A stretch of DNA of 64,000 bases from Paenibacillus hamazuiensis. Lineage in GTDB: Bacteria > Bacillota > Bacilli > Paenibacillales > NBRC-103111. Location of the stretch: assembly GCF_023276405.1 (NCBI RefSeq), contig NZ_JALRMO010000001.1, positions 3,472,001 through 3,536,000 of the forward strand, written 5' to 3'. Positions 1-8,278 of this stretch are shown piece after piece. How positions within the stretch are numbered: the first letter of the stretch is position 1; each line of letters begins with the position of its first letter. Both the position numbers and the translations under genes were made by a program. The notes below the pieces were generated by a model that made no database searches, was not told the origin of the DNA, and saw only the letters and a list, made by a program, of their open reading frames with translations.

Positions 1-1417
1 TGCGCAGCACGCCGAGGAGCCGTTTGACATCTCGATCGCCACCTATGTCAGGCCGGATGTCGTTATTCCGCCGAAGGAAAACGAGGTGGAACGCGCCATC
101 GAAGCTTATACGCACACGAAGCTCGATATTCAGTGGATTCCGGTTTTTGCCTATGAGGAAAAGGTCGGGTTTATGATCGCCAGCAACAAGATGCCGAAGC
201 TGCTCAAAATGAGAATGGAGCCGTCAACGATCGCGGCTATTCGTTCCGATCTGTTTTGGGAAATCGGTCCCTATTTGCCGTCATATAAAAATTTGGCCGC
301 GCATGCGGCATATTTCGACAATATTGCGGTGGAAGGGAAAATTTACGGAGTGCCGAATTTTCGCGATATGGCGCGTTATGCCATCATCTACCGCAGCGAT
401 TGGCTGAACGCCCTGGGACTCAAGCTGCCGGCGAGCCTGGAGGACTGGTATCGCGTCATGAAAGCGATGAGATACGGGGATCCGGACGGCAACGGGAGCA
501 AGGATACGTACGGGATGGTGCTCGGCAGAGACTATAACGCGATGAACACGCCGAACACCCCGGTGCTGCCGCTGCTCGCCATCGGCGAAGGAGGCTATAA
601 CGAATGGGGCATTGTGGACGGCAAATTCGTTCCCGATTTCGAGGCGAAGCCTTATTTCGAGACGATGAAGCTGTTCCGGCGTTTGTATGCGGAAGATTTG
701 ATCAACAAAGATTTTTCCGTCTATGACGACTCGCGGGACGACTTTAACAGACTCGGCCGTTCCGGCTTTATAAGCGGGGCAGCGCTTTCGGCGAAAATTT
801 ACCAGGAGGAGCTGGCGCAAAAGTTTCCCGGCGCTCAGGTCGATATCGCACCGATCGTCGGCTCGGCCGGCCGCAGAGTGCTTGCCGAACCGGGCAATAA
901 CGGCTTTTACGTAATTCCGAAAAAAAGCGTACCGACCGAAGCCGAGCTGAAACAAGTGCTGGCTTTTCTCGACCGGCTGATGGACGAACCGATGTCCACC
1001 CTGCAGCTGCGCGGCATGGAAGGCAAGCATTACGTCAAGCTTCCCGGCGGCAAGGCGAAGACGACGGATTTGATCAGCTTTCAAAACGAGGTCAAGCCGT
1101 ACCGCGACAATTTGCTCAACATGGAAGGCTACAACGTTCTTCCTTTGGAGGACACGCCGCTCGGCGAGAAGGCAAGGAAACTGGTGGCGGACAACATCCG
1201 CTTTGCGGTGCCGAACCCGGCTTACAAATTGTTTTCGGCGACTTACATGGAAATGGGCTCGAAGCTGCGGACAATGATTACGGAAGCGCAGACGAAATAT
1301 ATTATGGGGCAAATCGACGACGCCGGCTGGCTCGCGGAAGTGGACAGATGGCATAAAGCGGGCGGCGACAACATGATCCGCGAGTACGAGGAAGCGTACC
1401 GCAAATCCGTGAAATAG
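1..1417 (+). CDS. Extracellular solute-binding protein, sugar ABC importer type (5' end off window)
   Basis: The frame is open through the left edge (first whole codon at position 2), so the signal peptide and lipobox lie outside the window; the GTG at 86 is an internal codon, not the start. The visible 470 or so residues look like a family 1 solute-binding lipoprotein of the LplA type common in Paenibacillaceae, which captures an oligosaccharide outside the cell for an ABC importer. A calcium-loop-like segment D-P-D-G-N-G-S-K-D (about nt 480-508) is typical of this group. No permease follows: the next gene, 6 bp downstream, is a glycosyltransferase, so the transporter partners, if any, are to the left. 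Ligand unknown. Confidence 0.85.
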   Translation, partial: AQHAEEPFDISIATYVRPDVVIPPKENEVERAIEAYTHTKLDIQWIPVFAYEEKVGFMIASNKMPKLLKMRMEPSTIAAIRSDLFWEIGPYLPSYKNLAAHAAYFDNIAVEGKIYGVPNFRDMARYAIIYRSDWLNALGLKLPASLEDWYRVMKAMRYGDPDGNGSKDTYGMVLGRDYNAMNTPNTPVLPLLAIGEGGYNEWGIVDGKFVPDFEAKPYFETMKLFRRLYAEDLINKDFSVYDDSRDDFNRLGRSGFISGAALSAKIYQEELAQKFPGAQVDIAPIVGSAGRRVLAEPGNNGFYVIPKKSVPTEAELKQVLAFLDRLMDEPMSTLQLRGMEGKHYVKLPGGKAKTTDLISFQNEVKPYRDNLLNMEGYNVLPLEDTPLGEKARKLVADNIRFAVPNPAYKLFSATYMEMGSKLRTMITEAQTKYIMGQIDDAGWLAEVDRWHKAGGDNMIREYEEAYRKSVK

Positions 1418-1423
1418 CGGCCC

Positions 1424-4400
1424 TTGCAGACAGTTACCATTATCGGGCTTTGCCATAAACATTATAAAACTTGCCTAAAACGGCGGGCCGCTTTGGAAAA
1501 GTTGGAAAAAGATCATTGCGGTCAAGACGCGCCGGCACTACACTTAAAGGATAGGAAGGCGGAAAGGAGGGCTTGGCCCATCATACTTATTGCGATAGCC
1601 GGACTCATGTTCGCACTGCTTTACGGATTCATTCGGCGCAGCGTGTTTCCGCACGCATGGCTGCAGCATGACGGGAAACGGGCGGACCGGTACTTGCTTA
1701 TTTGCCTTGCCGCGGGGCTGGCGCTTCGGCTGGCGATCGCGGTGAGCACGACCGGGTACGAAACGGACGTGAACACGTTCAAGGCCTGGGCTCATGCCGC
1801 TGCGTCCAACGGCTTTGCCCGCTTTTACTCACAAGGCATGTTTGCAGACTACCCACCGGGGTATATTTATGTGCTGTTTATCGTCGGTTTGCTGCAAAAA
1901 GCGTTGGCAATCCCTACGGGTTCGCCGCTGATGCTGGGGCTGATAAAGCTGCCCGCAATGCTGGCGGATACGCTCACTGCGTACTTGCTGTACAGGTTGG
2001 CCAAGAAACGCTTACGGCTGGAGGTCGCTTTCGGCATTGCGGCCCTATATGCGCTCAGCCCGGCGGTGATCGTGAATTCCGCCGCGTGGGGGCAGGTGGA
2101 TTCGTTTTTCATGCTGTGGGTCGCGCTGTTTCTGGTCTTCCTGGCGGAGGGCAAGCTCAAAGGGGCCGCCGGCATATATGCAGTGGCTTTAGCTGTAAAG
2201 CCGCAGGCGCTTCTGCTTGCCCCGCTGCTCGCCATGTACGCGGTCCGAAGGCGCGGCGTCACGGAGCTTGCGGTGAGCGGCCTTTGCGGCATCGCCGCAT
2301 TCGCGGCGATCATTTTGCCGTTCAGCCTGCAGGAAGGGCCGCTCTGGATTTTCAAGCTTTATTACGGAACGTTGTCTTCGTACCCGTATGCGAGCCTGAA
2401 CGCTTACAATCTGCAAGCGCTGTTCGGAGGAAATTTCATCTCCGCCAGCGAGACGTTCCTGTTTTTACCGTTCAAAATATGGGGAATAATGGGAATGTGC
2501 GCCGTTTACGGCTACGCCGCGCTCCTTTATTTCAAAGGCGGGCGGGACGAGTCCCGGCTGCTTCCGATCGCGGCCTTTTTGCTGGCCGGCGTATTTCTGT
2601 GCATGACCAAAATGCACGAGCGCTACTCGTATTATCCGCTGCTCCTCGTGCTGCTCGGCTTTGTATATTGGAAGGACCGCCGACTGCTTCACGTTTATTT
2701 CGGCATGACGCTCACGCATTTCATCAACGTCGCGCATGTCCTGCTGGAAAGCTACCGGAAAGTTTACTTCACGCCGAAGTGGGATCCCGTCCTCGTTGCC
2801 GTTTCCGCTGCCGGCGTGGCGCTGTTCGCTTATTTTTGCCATCTGCTTTGGCAGCTCCTTGTAAAGGGGGCCGTTACAGAAGTGGCGGTTTCGTCGGAAA
2901 ATTCGCACCGTCTGCATCGGCCATCCTCCGTAAACGGCAGGAGCAGCCGGCTGCCGGAAATGACCGAACATCCGCTGAACTGGCGCAGGAAGGATACCCT
3001 GCTGCTTGGCGGGCTTGTCCTCGCGTATACGGTGCTCGCTCTGTTCCGGCTCGGCTCGCTGCAGTCACCGCAGACGTACTGGAAGCCGGAAACGCCCGGA
3101 GCAAGCGTCGTCGCCGATCTCGGCGCGAAGCGGACGATCGAGCGGATCAGCCTGTATCCGGGAATCGGCGAAGGCTCCCTGACGATGTCGTTCTCCGACG
3201 ACGGACAGACGTGGCGCGATCCCGTAACCCAGGAGCTTGACGTGTACAAGGTGTTCACCTGGCAGATCAAAGCCCCGAACGCTTCGGGACGTTATGTGCG
3301 AATTACGGCCGACCGGCCGGGGGTTACGCTGTACGAAATCGCGCTGTTCGAGCCGCAGCACGAGACTCCGCTGCCGATCTCCGGCATCGTACAGGACAAG
3401 AGCGGCCCCGGCGCGCAAGCGCTGTTCGACGAGCCGGAGCGGGCCGCTTACCGGCAAACCTTCTTGAACGGGATGTACTTTGACGAAGTTTATCACGCCC
3501 GCACGGCGTACGAGCACCTGCACCGGATGGAGCCGTACGAATCGACGCACCCACCGCTCGGCAAGCTGTTTATCGCCCTCGGCACGGTTCTTTTCGGGAT
3601 GAACCCGTTCGGGTGGAGAATCGCGGGAACGCTGTTTGGCATCGCGATGATTCCGGTCATGTACCTGTTTGCAAAAAGGCTGTTCGGCAAAACGGAGTAC
3701 GCGTTCGCAGCGGCGCTGATGCTTGCCTTCGATTCGCTTCACTTCGTGCAGTCCCGGATCGCCACGATCGACGTGTATGCCGTCTTTTTTATCATGCTGA
3801 TGTTTTATTTTATGTACCGGTACTGCGGGACGAACTTTTATACGGCGCCTCTGGCCAGAACCTTGGTGCCGCTGGCCTTGTCCGGGCTGTTTTTCGGACT
3901 TGGCGTGGCGTCGAAATGGATTGCGCTGTACGGAGGCGCCGGACTCGCCTTGCTGCTGTTTGCAGCGTTGCTCCAGCGATACCGGGAGTACCGCTCAGCG
4001 CTATCGGAGCTGCGGTCGCCGCATGCGGGCGCTGAGAGGACGGCGCAGCTTCGCCACAAGGCCGCCGTGTTTCCGAAGTATACGCTTTGGACGCTCGTTT
4101 CCTGCATCGGCTTTTTTGTTATCGTTCCCGTTTGTATTTACGTATTGTCCTACATACCGTTTATGCTCGTTCCCGGGCCGGGACATGCGCTGACCGACCT
4201 TTGGGCCTATCAAAAAAACATGTTCCAGTATCATGCGCATTTGCAGGCGACCCATCCGTTCAGCTCCTCGTGGTGGCAGTGGCCGCTGATGAGCAAGCCC
4301 GTTTGGTATTACGGCGCGGCCGAGCTGCCGCCGGGACAAATTTCCAGCATCGTCGCGATCGGCAACCCGCTGGTATGGTGGCCCGGGATTATCGCCATCG

Positions 4401-4738
4401 TCTGCGCCGTTTACGCCGCTTGGCGCAAGCGGGAATGGGTGCCTCTGTTTCTCGCCGCTGCGTTCGCGACCCAATATGCGCCGTGGATGCTGGTCACGAG
4501 GCTGACGTTTATTTACCACTACTTCGCCATGGTGCCGTTCGGCATCCTCGCCATCGTGTACTTTTATAAACGGCTGGAGGAAGCTTATCCGCAAAGGAAA
4601 CGTTATTTGCACGCGTATTTGGCTGCAGTCGTCGCCGTGTTTGTGATGTTTTATCCGGTTTTATCGGGACTGCAGGTTTCAAAAGCTTATGCGGAGCATT
4701 TTCTGCGGTGGTCGAAGCAATGGATATTTTTCTCGTAG
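1424..4738 (+). CDS. Giant GT-C fusion: mannosyltransferase-like domain + discoidin-like domain + PMT (GT39) domain
   Basis: A multi-span membrane glycosyltransferase of about 1,100 residues made of two GT-C units. Residues 50-480 form a first polytopic domain with an acidic loop motif (YETDVNTF near 112) and an ADYPPGY loop. A helix near 524-542 leads into a soluble beta-rich stretch (about 546-640) resembling an F5/8 type C (discoidin) fold. From about 680 the protein is a protein O-mannosyltransferase (PMT/GT39) with the signature YFDEVYHARTAYEHL and THPPLGK. It probably moves a sugar from a polyprenyl-phosphate donor onto an extracytoplasmic acceptor; the donor synthase is the next gene. 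The start is uncertain: TTG 1424 has no ribosome site; TTG 1493 or 1502 and ATG 1607 are alternatives, and an AAAGGAGG sits at 1563-1570. Confidence 0.82.
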   Translation: MQTVTIIGLCHKHYKTCLKRRAALEKLEKDHCGQDAPALHLKDRKAERRAWPIILIAIAGLMFALLYGFIRRSVFPHAWLQHDGKRADRYLLICLAAGLALRLAIAVSTTGYETDVNTFKAWAHAAASNGFARFYSQGMFADYPPGYIYVLFIVGLLQKALAIPTGSPLMLGLIKLPAMLADTLTAYLLYRLAKKRLRLEVAFGIAALYALSPAVIVNSAAWGQVDSFFMLWVALFLVFLAEGKLKGAAGIYAVALAVKPQALLLAPLLAMYAVRRRGVTELAVSGLCGIAAFAAIILPFSLQEGPLWIFKLYYGTLSSYPYASLNAYNLQALFGGNFISASETFLFLPFKIWGIMGMCAVYGYAALLYFKGGRDESRLLPIAAFLLAGVFLCMTKMHERYSYYPLLLVLLGFVYWKDRRLLHVYFGMTLTHFINVAHVLLESYRKVYFTPKWDPVLVAVSAAGVALFAYFCHLLWQLLVKGAVTEVAVSSENSHRLHRPSSVNGRSSRLPEMTEHPLNWRRKDTLLLGGLVLAYTVLALFRLGSLQSPQTYWKPETPGASVVADLGAKRTIERISLYPGIGEGSLTMSFSDDGQTWRDPVTQELDVYKVFTWQIKAPNASGRYVRITADRPGVTLYEIALFEPQHETPLPISGIVQDKSGPGAQALFDEPERAAYRQTFLNGMYFDEVYHARTAYEHLHRMEPYESTHPPLGKLFIALGTVLFGMNPFGWRIAGTLFGIAMIPVMYLFAKRLFGKTEYAFAAALMLAFDSLHFVQSRIATIDVYAVFFIMLMFYFMYRYCGTNFYTAPLARTLVPLALSGLFFGLGVASKWIALYGGAGLALLLFAALLQRYREYRSALSELRSPHAGAERTAQLRHKAAVFPKYTLWTLVSCIGFFVIVPVCIYVLSYIPFMLVPGPGHALTDLWAYQKNMFQYHAHLQATHPFSSSWWQWPLMSKPVWYYGAAELPPGQISSIVAIGNPLVWWPGIIAIVCAVYAAWRKREWVPLFLAAAFATQYAPWMLVTRLTFIYHYFAMVPFGILAIVYFYKRLEEAYPQRKRYLHAYLAAVVAVFVMFYPVLSGLQVSKAYAEHFLRWSKQWIFFS

Positions 4739-4784
4739 GCGGGTGTAAAATGAGGCGTTTTTTTTTCGCTAAGGAGGGAGCCTG

Positions 4785-5774
4785 ATGTCGGCGGACATCC
4801 GCTATTCCGTTATCGTTCCGATGTATAACGAAGAGGAAGTGATCGAGGCAACGTACAGCCGTTTGTCCGAGGTGATGGAGACGCTGGACGAGCGGTACGA
4901 GCTTATTTTCGTCAATGACGGCAGCCGCGACCGGACCCGGCAAGTCGTCCTGGATTTGTGCCGGAACGACCCCCGCGTGCGGCTCTTGAGCTTTTCGCGA
5001 AATTTCGGGCACCAGATTGCGATTTCGGCCGGCATGGACCATGCGCAAGGGCAAGCGGTCATCGTCATTGATGCGGATCTGCAGGATCCGCCGGAAGTCA
5101 TACCGGAGATGATTCGCCTCTGGAAGACGGGCTACGACGTTGTGTATGGGCAGCGGATCAAGCGCAACGGGGAAACGCTGTTCAAAAAATGGTCGGCGGC
5201 CCTCTTCTACCGGCTGTTCCGCTCGCTGACCAGCTTCGAAATCCCGGTGGATACGGGCGATTTCCGGCTGATCGACCGAAAGGTATGCGATACGCTGAAA
5301 GGGCTGAAGGAAAAAAACCGGTACGTGCGCGGGCTTGTCAGCTGGATCGGCTTTCGCCAAACGGCCGTCCGTTACGTCCGTGAGCAGCGCTGGGCGGGCG
5401 AAACGAAATACCCGCTGCGCAAAATGCTTCGGTTCGCCAGCGACGCGATCGTCTCCTTCTCCTTCAAGCCGCTTAGGCTGGCGTCGTACCTCGGGTTTAC
5501 GCTATCGGGCCTCAGCTTCCTTTATCTGATGGTCGTGCTGTGGCAAAAGCTGTTTACGGATACGACCATTGTCGGCTGGGCGTCGCTTATTGCGCTCAAT
5601 CTGTTTTTCAACGGGATCATGCTGATGATTTTGGGCATTATCGGCGAGTACATCGGGCGGATTTACGACGAGTCGAAAGGGCGTCCGCTGTATGTGCTTC
5701 AGGAAAAAATCGGATTTGACGAACATGCCGCATCCGAGCCAAACCGGATTGCGGAGAAGATCGTCCACATGTAA
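4785..5774 (+). CDS. Polyprenyl-phosphate glycosyltransferase, GT2 (DPM1/GtrB/CsbB-like)
   Basis: Family 2 glycosyltransferase that loads a sugar from a nucleotide donor onto undecaprenyl phosphate on the cytoplasmic face. The GT-A domain starts at once (IVPMYNEEEVI, residues 10-20) and carries the metal-binding DADLQDPPEV near 95-104; two C-terminal transmembrane helices (about 233-255 and 268-290) anchor it, as in GtrB/CsbB proteins of about 320 residues. ATG follows AAGGAGGGAG with 4 bp spacing. It lies 46 bp after the PMT-like fusion, so donor synthesis and transfer are probably coupled in one operon. The exact sugar cannot be read from sequence. A rho-independent terminator follows immediately. 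Confidence 0.9.
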   Translation: MSADIRYSVIVPMYNEEEVIEATYSRLSEVMETLDERYELIFVNDGSRDRTRQVVLDLCRNDPRVRLLSFSRNFGHQIAISAGMDHAQGQAVIVIDADLQDPPEVIPEMIRLWKTGYDVVYGQRIKRNGETLFKKWSAALFYRLFRSLTSFEIPVDTGDFRLIDRKVCDTLKGLKEKNRYVRGLVSWIGFRQTAVRYVREQRWAGETKYPLRKMLRFASDAIVSFSFKPLRLASYLGFTLSGLSFLYLMVVLWQKLFTDTTIVGWASLIALNLFFNGIMLMILGIIGEYIGRIYDESKGRPLYVLQEKIGFDEHAASEPNRIAEKIVHM

Positions 5775-5782
5775 AACGGCAG

Positions 5783-5818
5783 AACCCGGTGTGCGGATTT
5801 CCGGCACCGGGTTTTTTC
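5783..5818 (+). terminator. Rho-independent terminator after the glycosyltransferase operon
   Basis: Stem AACCCGGTG / CACCGGGTT (5783-5791 with 5805-5813) followed by a T run; sits 9 bp after the GT2 stop codon. Confidence 0.9.
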
Positions 5819-6365
5819 GTGCAGCTTTTCCCGGCCGGCTGGCCCTTTCTTTTCCCTTCCCTCCCCTCTCCCCCCAAAGTTATCGGATGCCGATGCACAA
5901 GTTTTGACTTGTTTACTGTACATCATATGACCGGTTAAAACGCTCGAAAATGCGGCAAATTGCCGCGGACAGGCTTATTTGGCGGAAAAATGGCAGGCTG
6001 GGCGCTTCTCTTGATGGGGCAGCGGCTCAATTGGTTATTTGAAGTCGATTGAAAGTAATGCGCCGGCAGAGATAATGAAATTGGAGGCGACGGCGAAGCC
6101 GCCTCTAACGGTTCGGTGGAAAAGAAGCGGAGTGGATGGAATCGTACCGGAGAAGCGCTAGCGGTCGCCTTTGTGACCGAAAGAGCGATCGGAAGTACGA
6201 TCCGGACACGAAGCGACCGTTTTTCACCGTATTTCCAACCCGAAGCCGATAAGGAGGCGATACATTGCGGGATGCGGCGTAGAAGATGAACTGCACGTTC
6301 AGGATGTTTTGCATGACGCGTAAAGCACATGAACTGCCATTTCAAAAAAAGAGGAGGAAAACGTG
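5819..6365 (+). other. 547-bp gene-free region: leader of the pectate lyase genes
   Basis: No convincing ORF on either strand. A weak sigma-A-like promoter can be placed at 5904-5931 (TTGACT, 16 bp, TATGAC). The last 280 bp hold several inverted repeats described separately, so this is probably a long 5' UTR with regulatory structure for the secreted pectate lyases. Confidence 0.5.
6083..6230 (+). promoter_or_regulatory. Candidate structured RNA leader upstream of the pectate lyases
   Basis: Three perfect short inverted repeats occur in 150 bp: GAGGCG/CGCCTC (6084-6089 with 6100-6105), ATCGTAC/GTACGAT (6142-6148 with 6196-6202) and CGGTCGC/GCGACCG (6163-6169 with 6214-6220), the last followed by TTTTT. 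The second and third arms interleave, so they would be mutually exclusive or form a pseudoknot. I do not recognise a known riboswitch class. It could equally be a dispersed Paenibacillus intergenic repeat. Confidence 0.35.
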
Positions 6366-8264
6366 ATGGTCAAAATGTTAGGCGGCAAAAAGCAAGTTTC
6401 GGTTCTGGCTTCCTTGGTTCTCGGCTTCACGCTTATGTCCGGTTTGCTTCCGGCGAGTGCGGCAACGCTGTACAGCGACGATTTCAGCGACGGCAACGCT
6501 TCCGGTTGGTCGGTGAACAACGGCAGTTGGTCGGTTGTGCAGGATAACGGCAACTACGTGTACTACCAATCGAGCACAAGCTCGGAAGGCCGCGCTACGT
6601 CGGGCAGCCAAAGCTGGACGGACTACAGCGTCGAAGCGGACGTGAACGTTGCAAACTTTAACGGGAGCCGGGCGATCGTCGCAGGGCGATACAAGGACGG
6701 CAACAACTACTATGGCGCGTCGCTCGATATCGCCAACGGCGGAACGCTCGAGCTGCGGAAAAAAGTAAGCGGTTCCTCGACAGTTTTGAAAAGCAAGGCA
6801 TACGCTCTCTCGACGAACACGACATATAAAGTAAAACTTGAGCTGCAGGGCCAGACGATCAACATGTACGTGAACGGCACGCTGCAGCTTACCACGACGG
6901 ACAGCGGCCTGACCAGCGGGGCCATCGGACTGATCGGCTGGAAAGCGCAGACCAAGTTCGACAACATCGTTGTTTCCGACTTCGGGTCGACGTCCCCGAC
7001 TCCGACTCCGACACCAACACCAACTCCTACGACTACACCGACTCCAACACCTACACCAACGCCGACTCCGACAACTGCGCCGTCTTCCGTGCTTTACGTT
7101 GCGCCTAACGGATCGGCCGGAAACAGCGGGACGATCGATTCGCCGACTACGCTTGAGGCCGCCATTACGAAAATTGCCCCCGGCGGCGCGATCTATATGC
7201 GCGGCGGAACGTATTCATACTCGAACGCCGTCACGGTGGCACGCGGCAACAACGGGACGTCCGGCGCCAAGAAGCAGATTTTGGCTTACGGCTCTGAGAA
7301 GCCCGTTTTGGATTTCTCCTCCGAACCGTACAACTCTTCCGACGTATCCGCCAATGCCAGAGGGCTGCAGCTGAACGGCGACTATTGGGTCGTCAAAGGT
7401 TTGGAAATCAAAGGTGCCGCCGACAACGGCCTGTTTATCTCCGGCAATTACAATCGGGTCGAAAACCTCGACGTGCACAATAACCGGGACTCCGGGGTGC
7501 AGGTCAGCCGCTACGCTTCTTCAGCTACAAAAGCCGAATGGCCCAGCTACAATGAAATCGTAAACGTTTATTCGCATGACAACTTCGATCCGGACAACGG
7601 CGAGGATGCCGACGGCTTCGCGATCAAACTGACGGTCGGTCCGGGAAATATCATTGACGGCTGCATAGCGGCTTACAACACGGATGACGGTTGGGATCTG
7701 TATACCAAATCCGACACGGGTGCGATTTCGCCGGTGACGATCAAAAACAGCGTCGCCCATCACAACGGCCAAACCTCCAGCGGTCAATCGACCAGCAACA
7801 GCGACGGCAACGGCTTTAAGCTCGGCGGGGAAAAAATCAGCGTGAACCATATCGTGATCAACTCCGTCGCTTATCAAAACAAAAAACACGGCTTCACGTA
7901 CAACAGCAATCCGGGTTCGATCCAAATGACGAACAATACTTCCTATGCGAACGGCCAAAGCAACTTCGCTTTTGACTCGGGCACGCATCAATTCACGAAC
8001 AACTTGTCCTACAAAGGCGGAGCAAGCGACAAAACGAGCGGCACCGACGTATCCGGCACCAACGTATGGTGGAAAAACGGCGCGAGCGTGAACGCCAAAG
8101 GTTTGGTGGCAAGCGATGCGGATTTTGTCAGCCTCACGCCTTCCTTGACGCGCAATGCGAACGGTTCCCCGAATCTCGGCAATTTCCTGAAGCTTGCTGC
8201 GGGAAGCGATTTGAAGGGAGCAGGTACACCTGGCGGTACGGATATCGGCTATATCGCCCCATGA
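6366..8264 (+). CDS. Secreted pectate lyase, PL9-like, with N-terminal binding module
   Basis: Secreted enzyme that should cleave polygalacturonate by beta-elimination. Order: signal peptide (about 1-32, ending LLPASA), a concanavalin-like beta-sandwich module (about 35-208, begins LYSDDFSDGNASGW), a Thr-Pro linker (about 211-238), and a right-handed parallel beta-helix of about 390 residues. The helix has PL9 features: an LYVAPNGSAGNSGT opening, a DNFDPDNGEDADGFAIKL calcium-site/catalytic segment and NTDDGWDLYTK. The ATG at 6366 is chosen because GAGGAGG ends 8 bp before it; GTG 6363 would be only 5 bp away. The next gene starts 14 bp later, so the two lyases are co-transcribed. Substrate preference within pectins is inferred. 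Confidence 0.85.
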   Translation: MVKMLGGKKQVSVLASLVLGFTLMSGLLPASAATLYSDDFSDGNASGWSVNNGSWSVVQDNGNYVYYQSSTSSEGRATSGSQSWTDYSVEADVNVANFNGSRAIVAGRYKDGNNYYGASLDIANGGTLELRKKVSGSSTVLKSKAYALSTNTTYKVKLELQGQTINMYVNGTLQLTTTDSGLTSGAIGLIGWKAQTKFDNIVVSDFGSTSPTPTPTPTPTPTTTPTPTPTPTPTPTTAPSSVLYVAPNGSAGNSGTIDSPTTLEAAITKIAPGGAIYMRGGTYSYSNAVTVARGNNGTSGAKKQILAYGSEKPVLDFSSEPYNSSDVSANARGLQLNGDYWVVKGLEIKGAADNGLFISGNYNRVENLDVHNNRDSGVQVSRYASSATKAEWPSYNEIVNVYSHDNFDPDNGEDADGFAIKLTVGPGNIIDGCIAAYNTDDGWDLYTKSDTGAISPVTIKNSVAHHNGQTSSGQSTSNSDGNGFKLGGEKISVNHIVINSVAYQNKKHGFTYNSNPGSIQMTNNTSYANGQSNFAFDSGTHQFTNNLSYKGGASDKTSGTDVSGTNVWWKNGASVNAKGLVASDADFVSLTPSLTRNANGSPNLGNFLKLAAGSDLKGAGTPGGTDIGYIAP

Positions 8265-8278
8265 CAGGAGGAGCTTAC

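Noticed and set aside
8066-8278. Upstream extension of the second pectate lyase frame
   Set aside because: Lies inside the first lyase gene in another frame; the signal peptide and ribosome site at 8279 fix the start.
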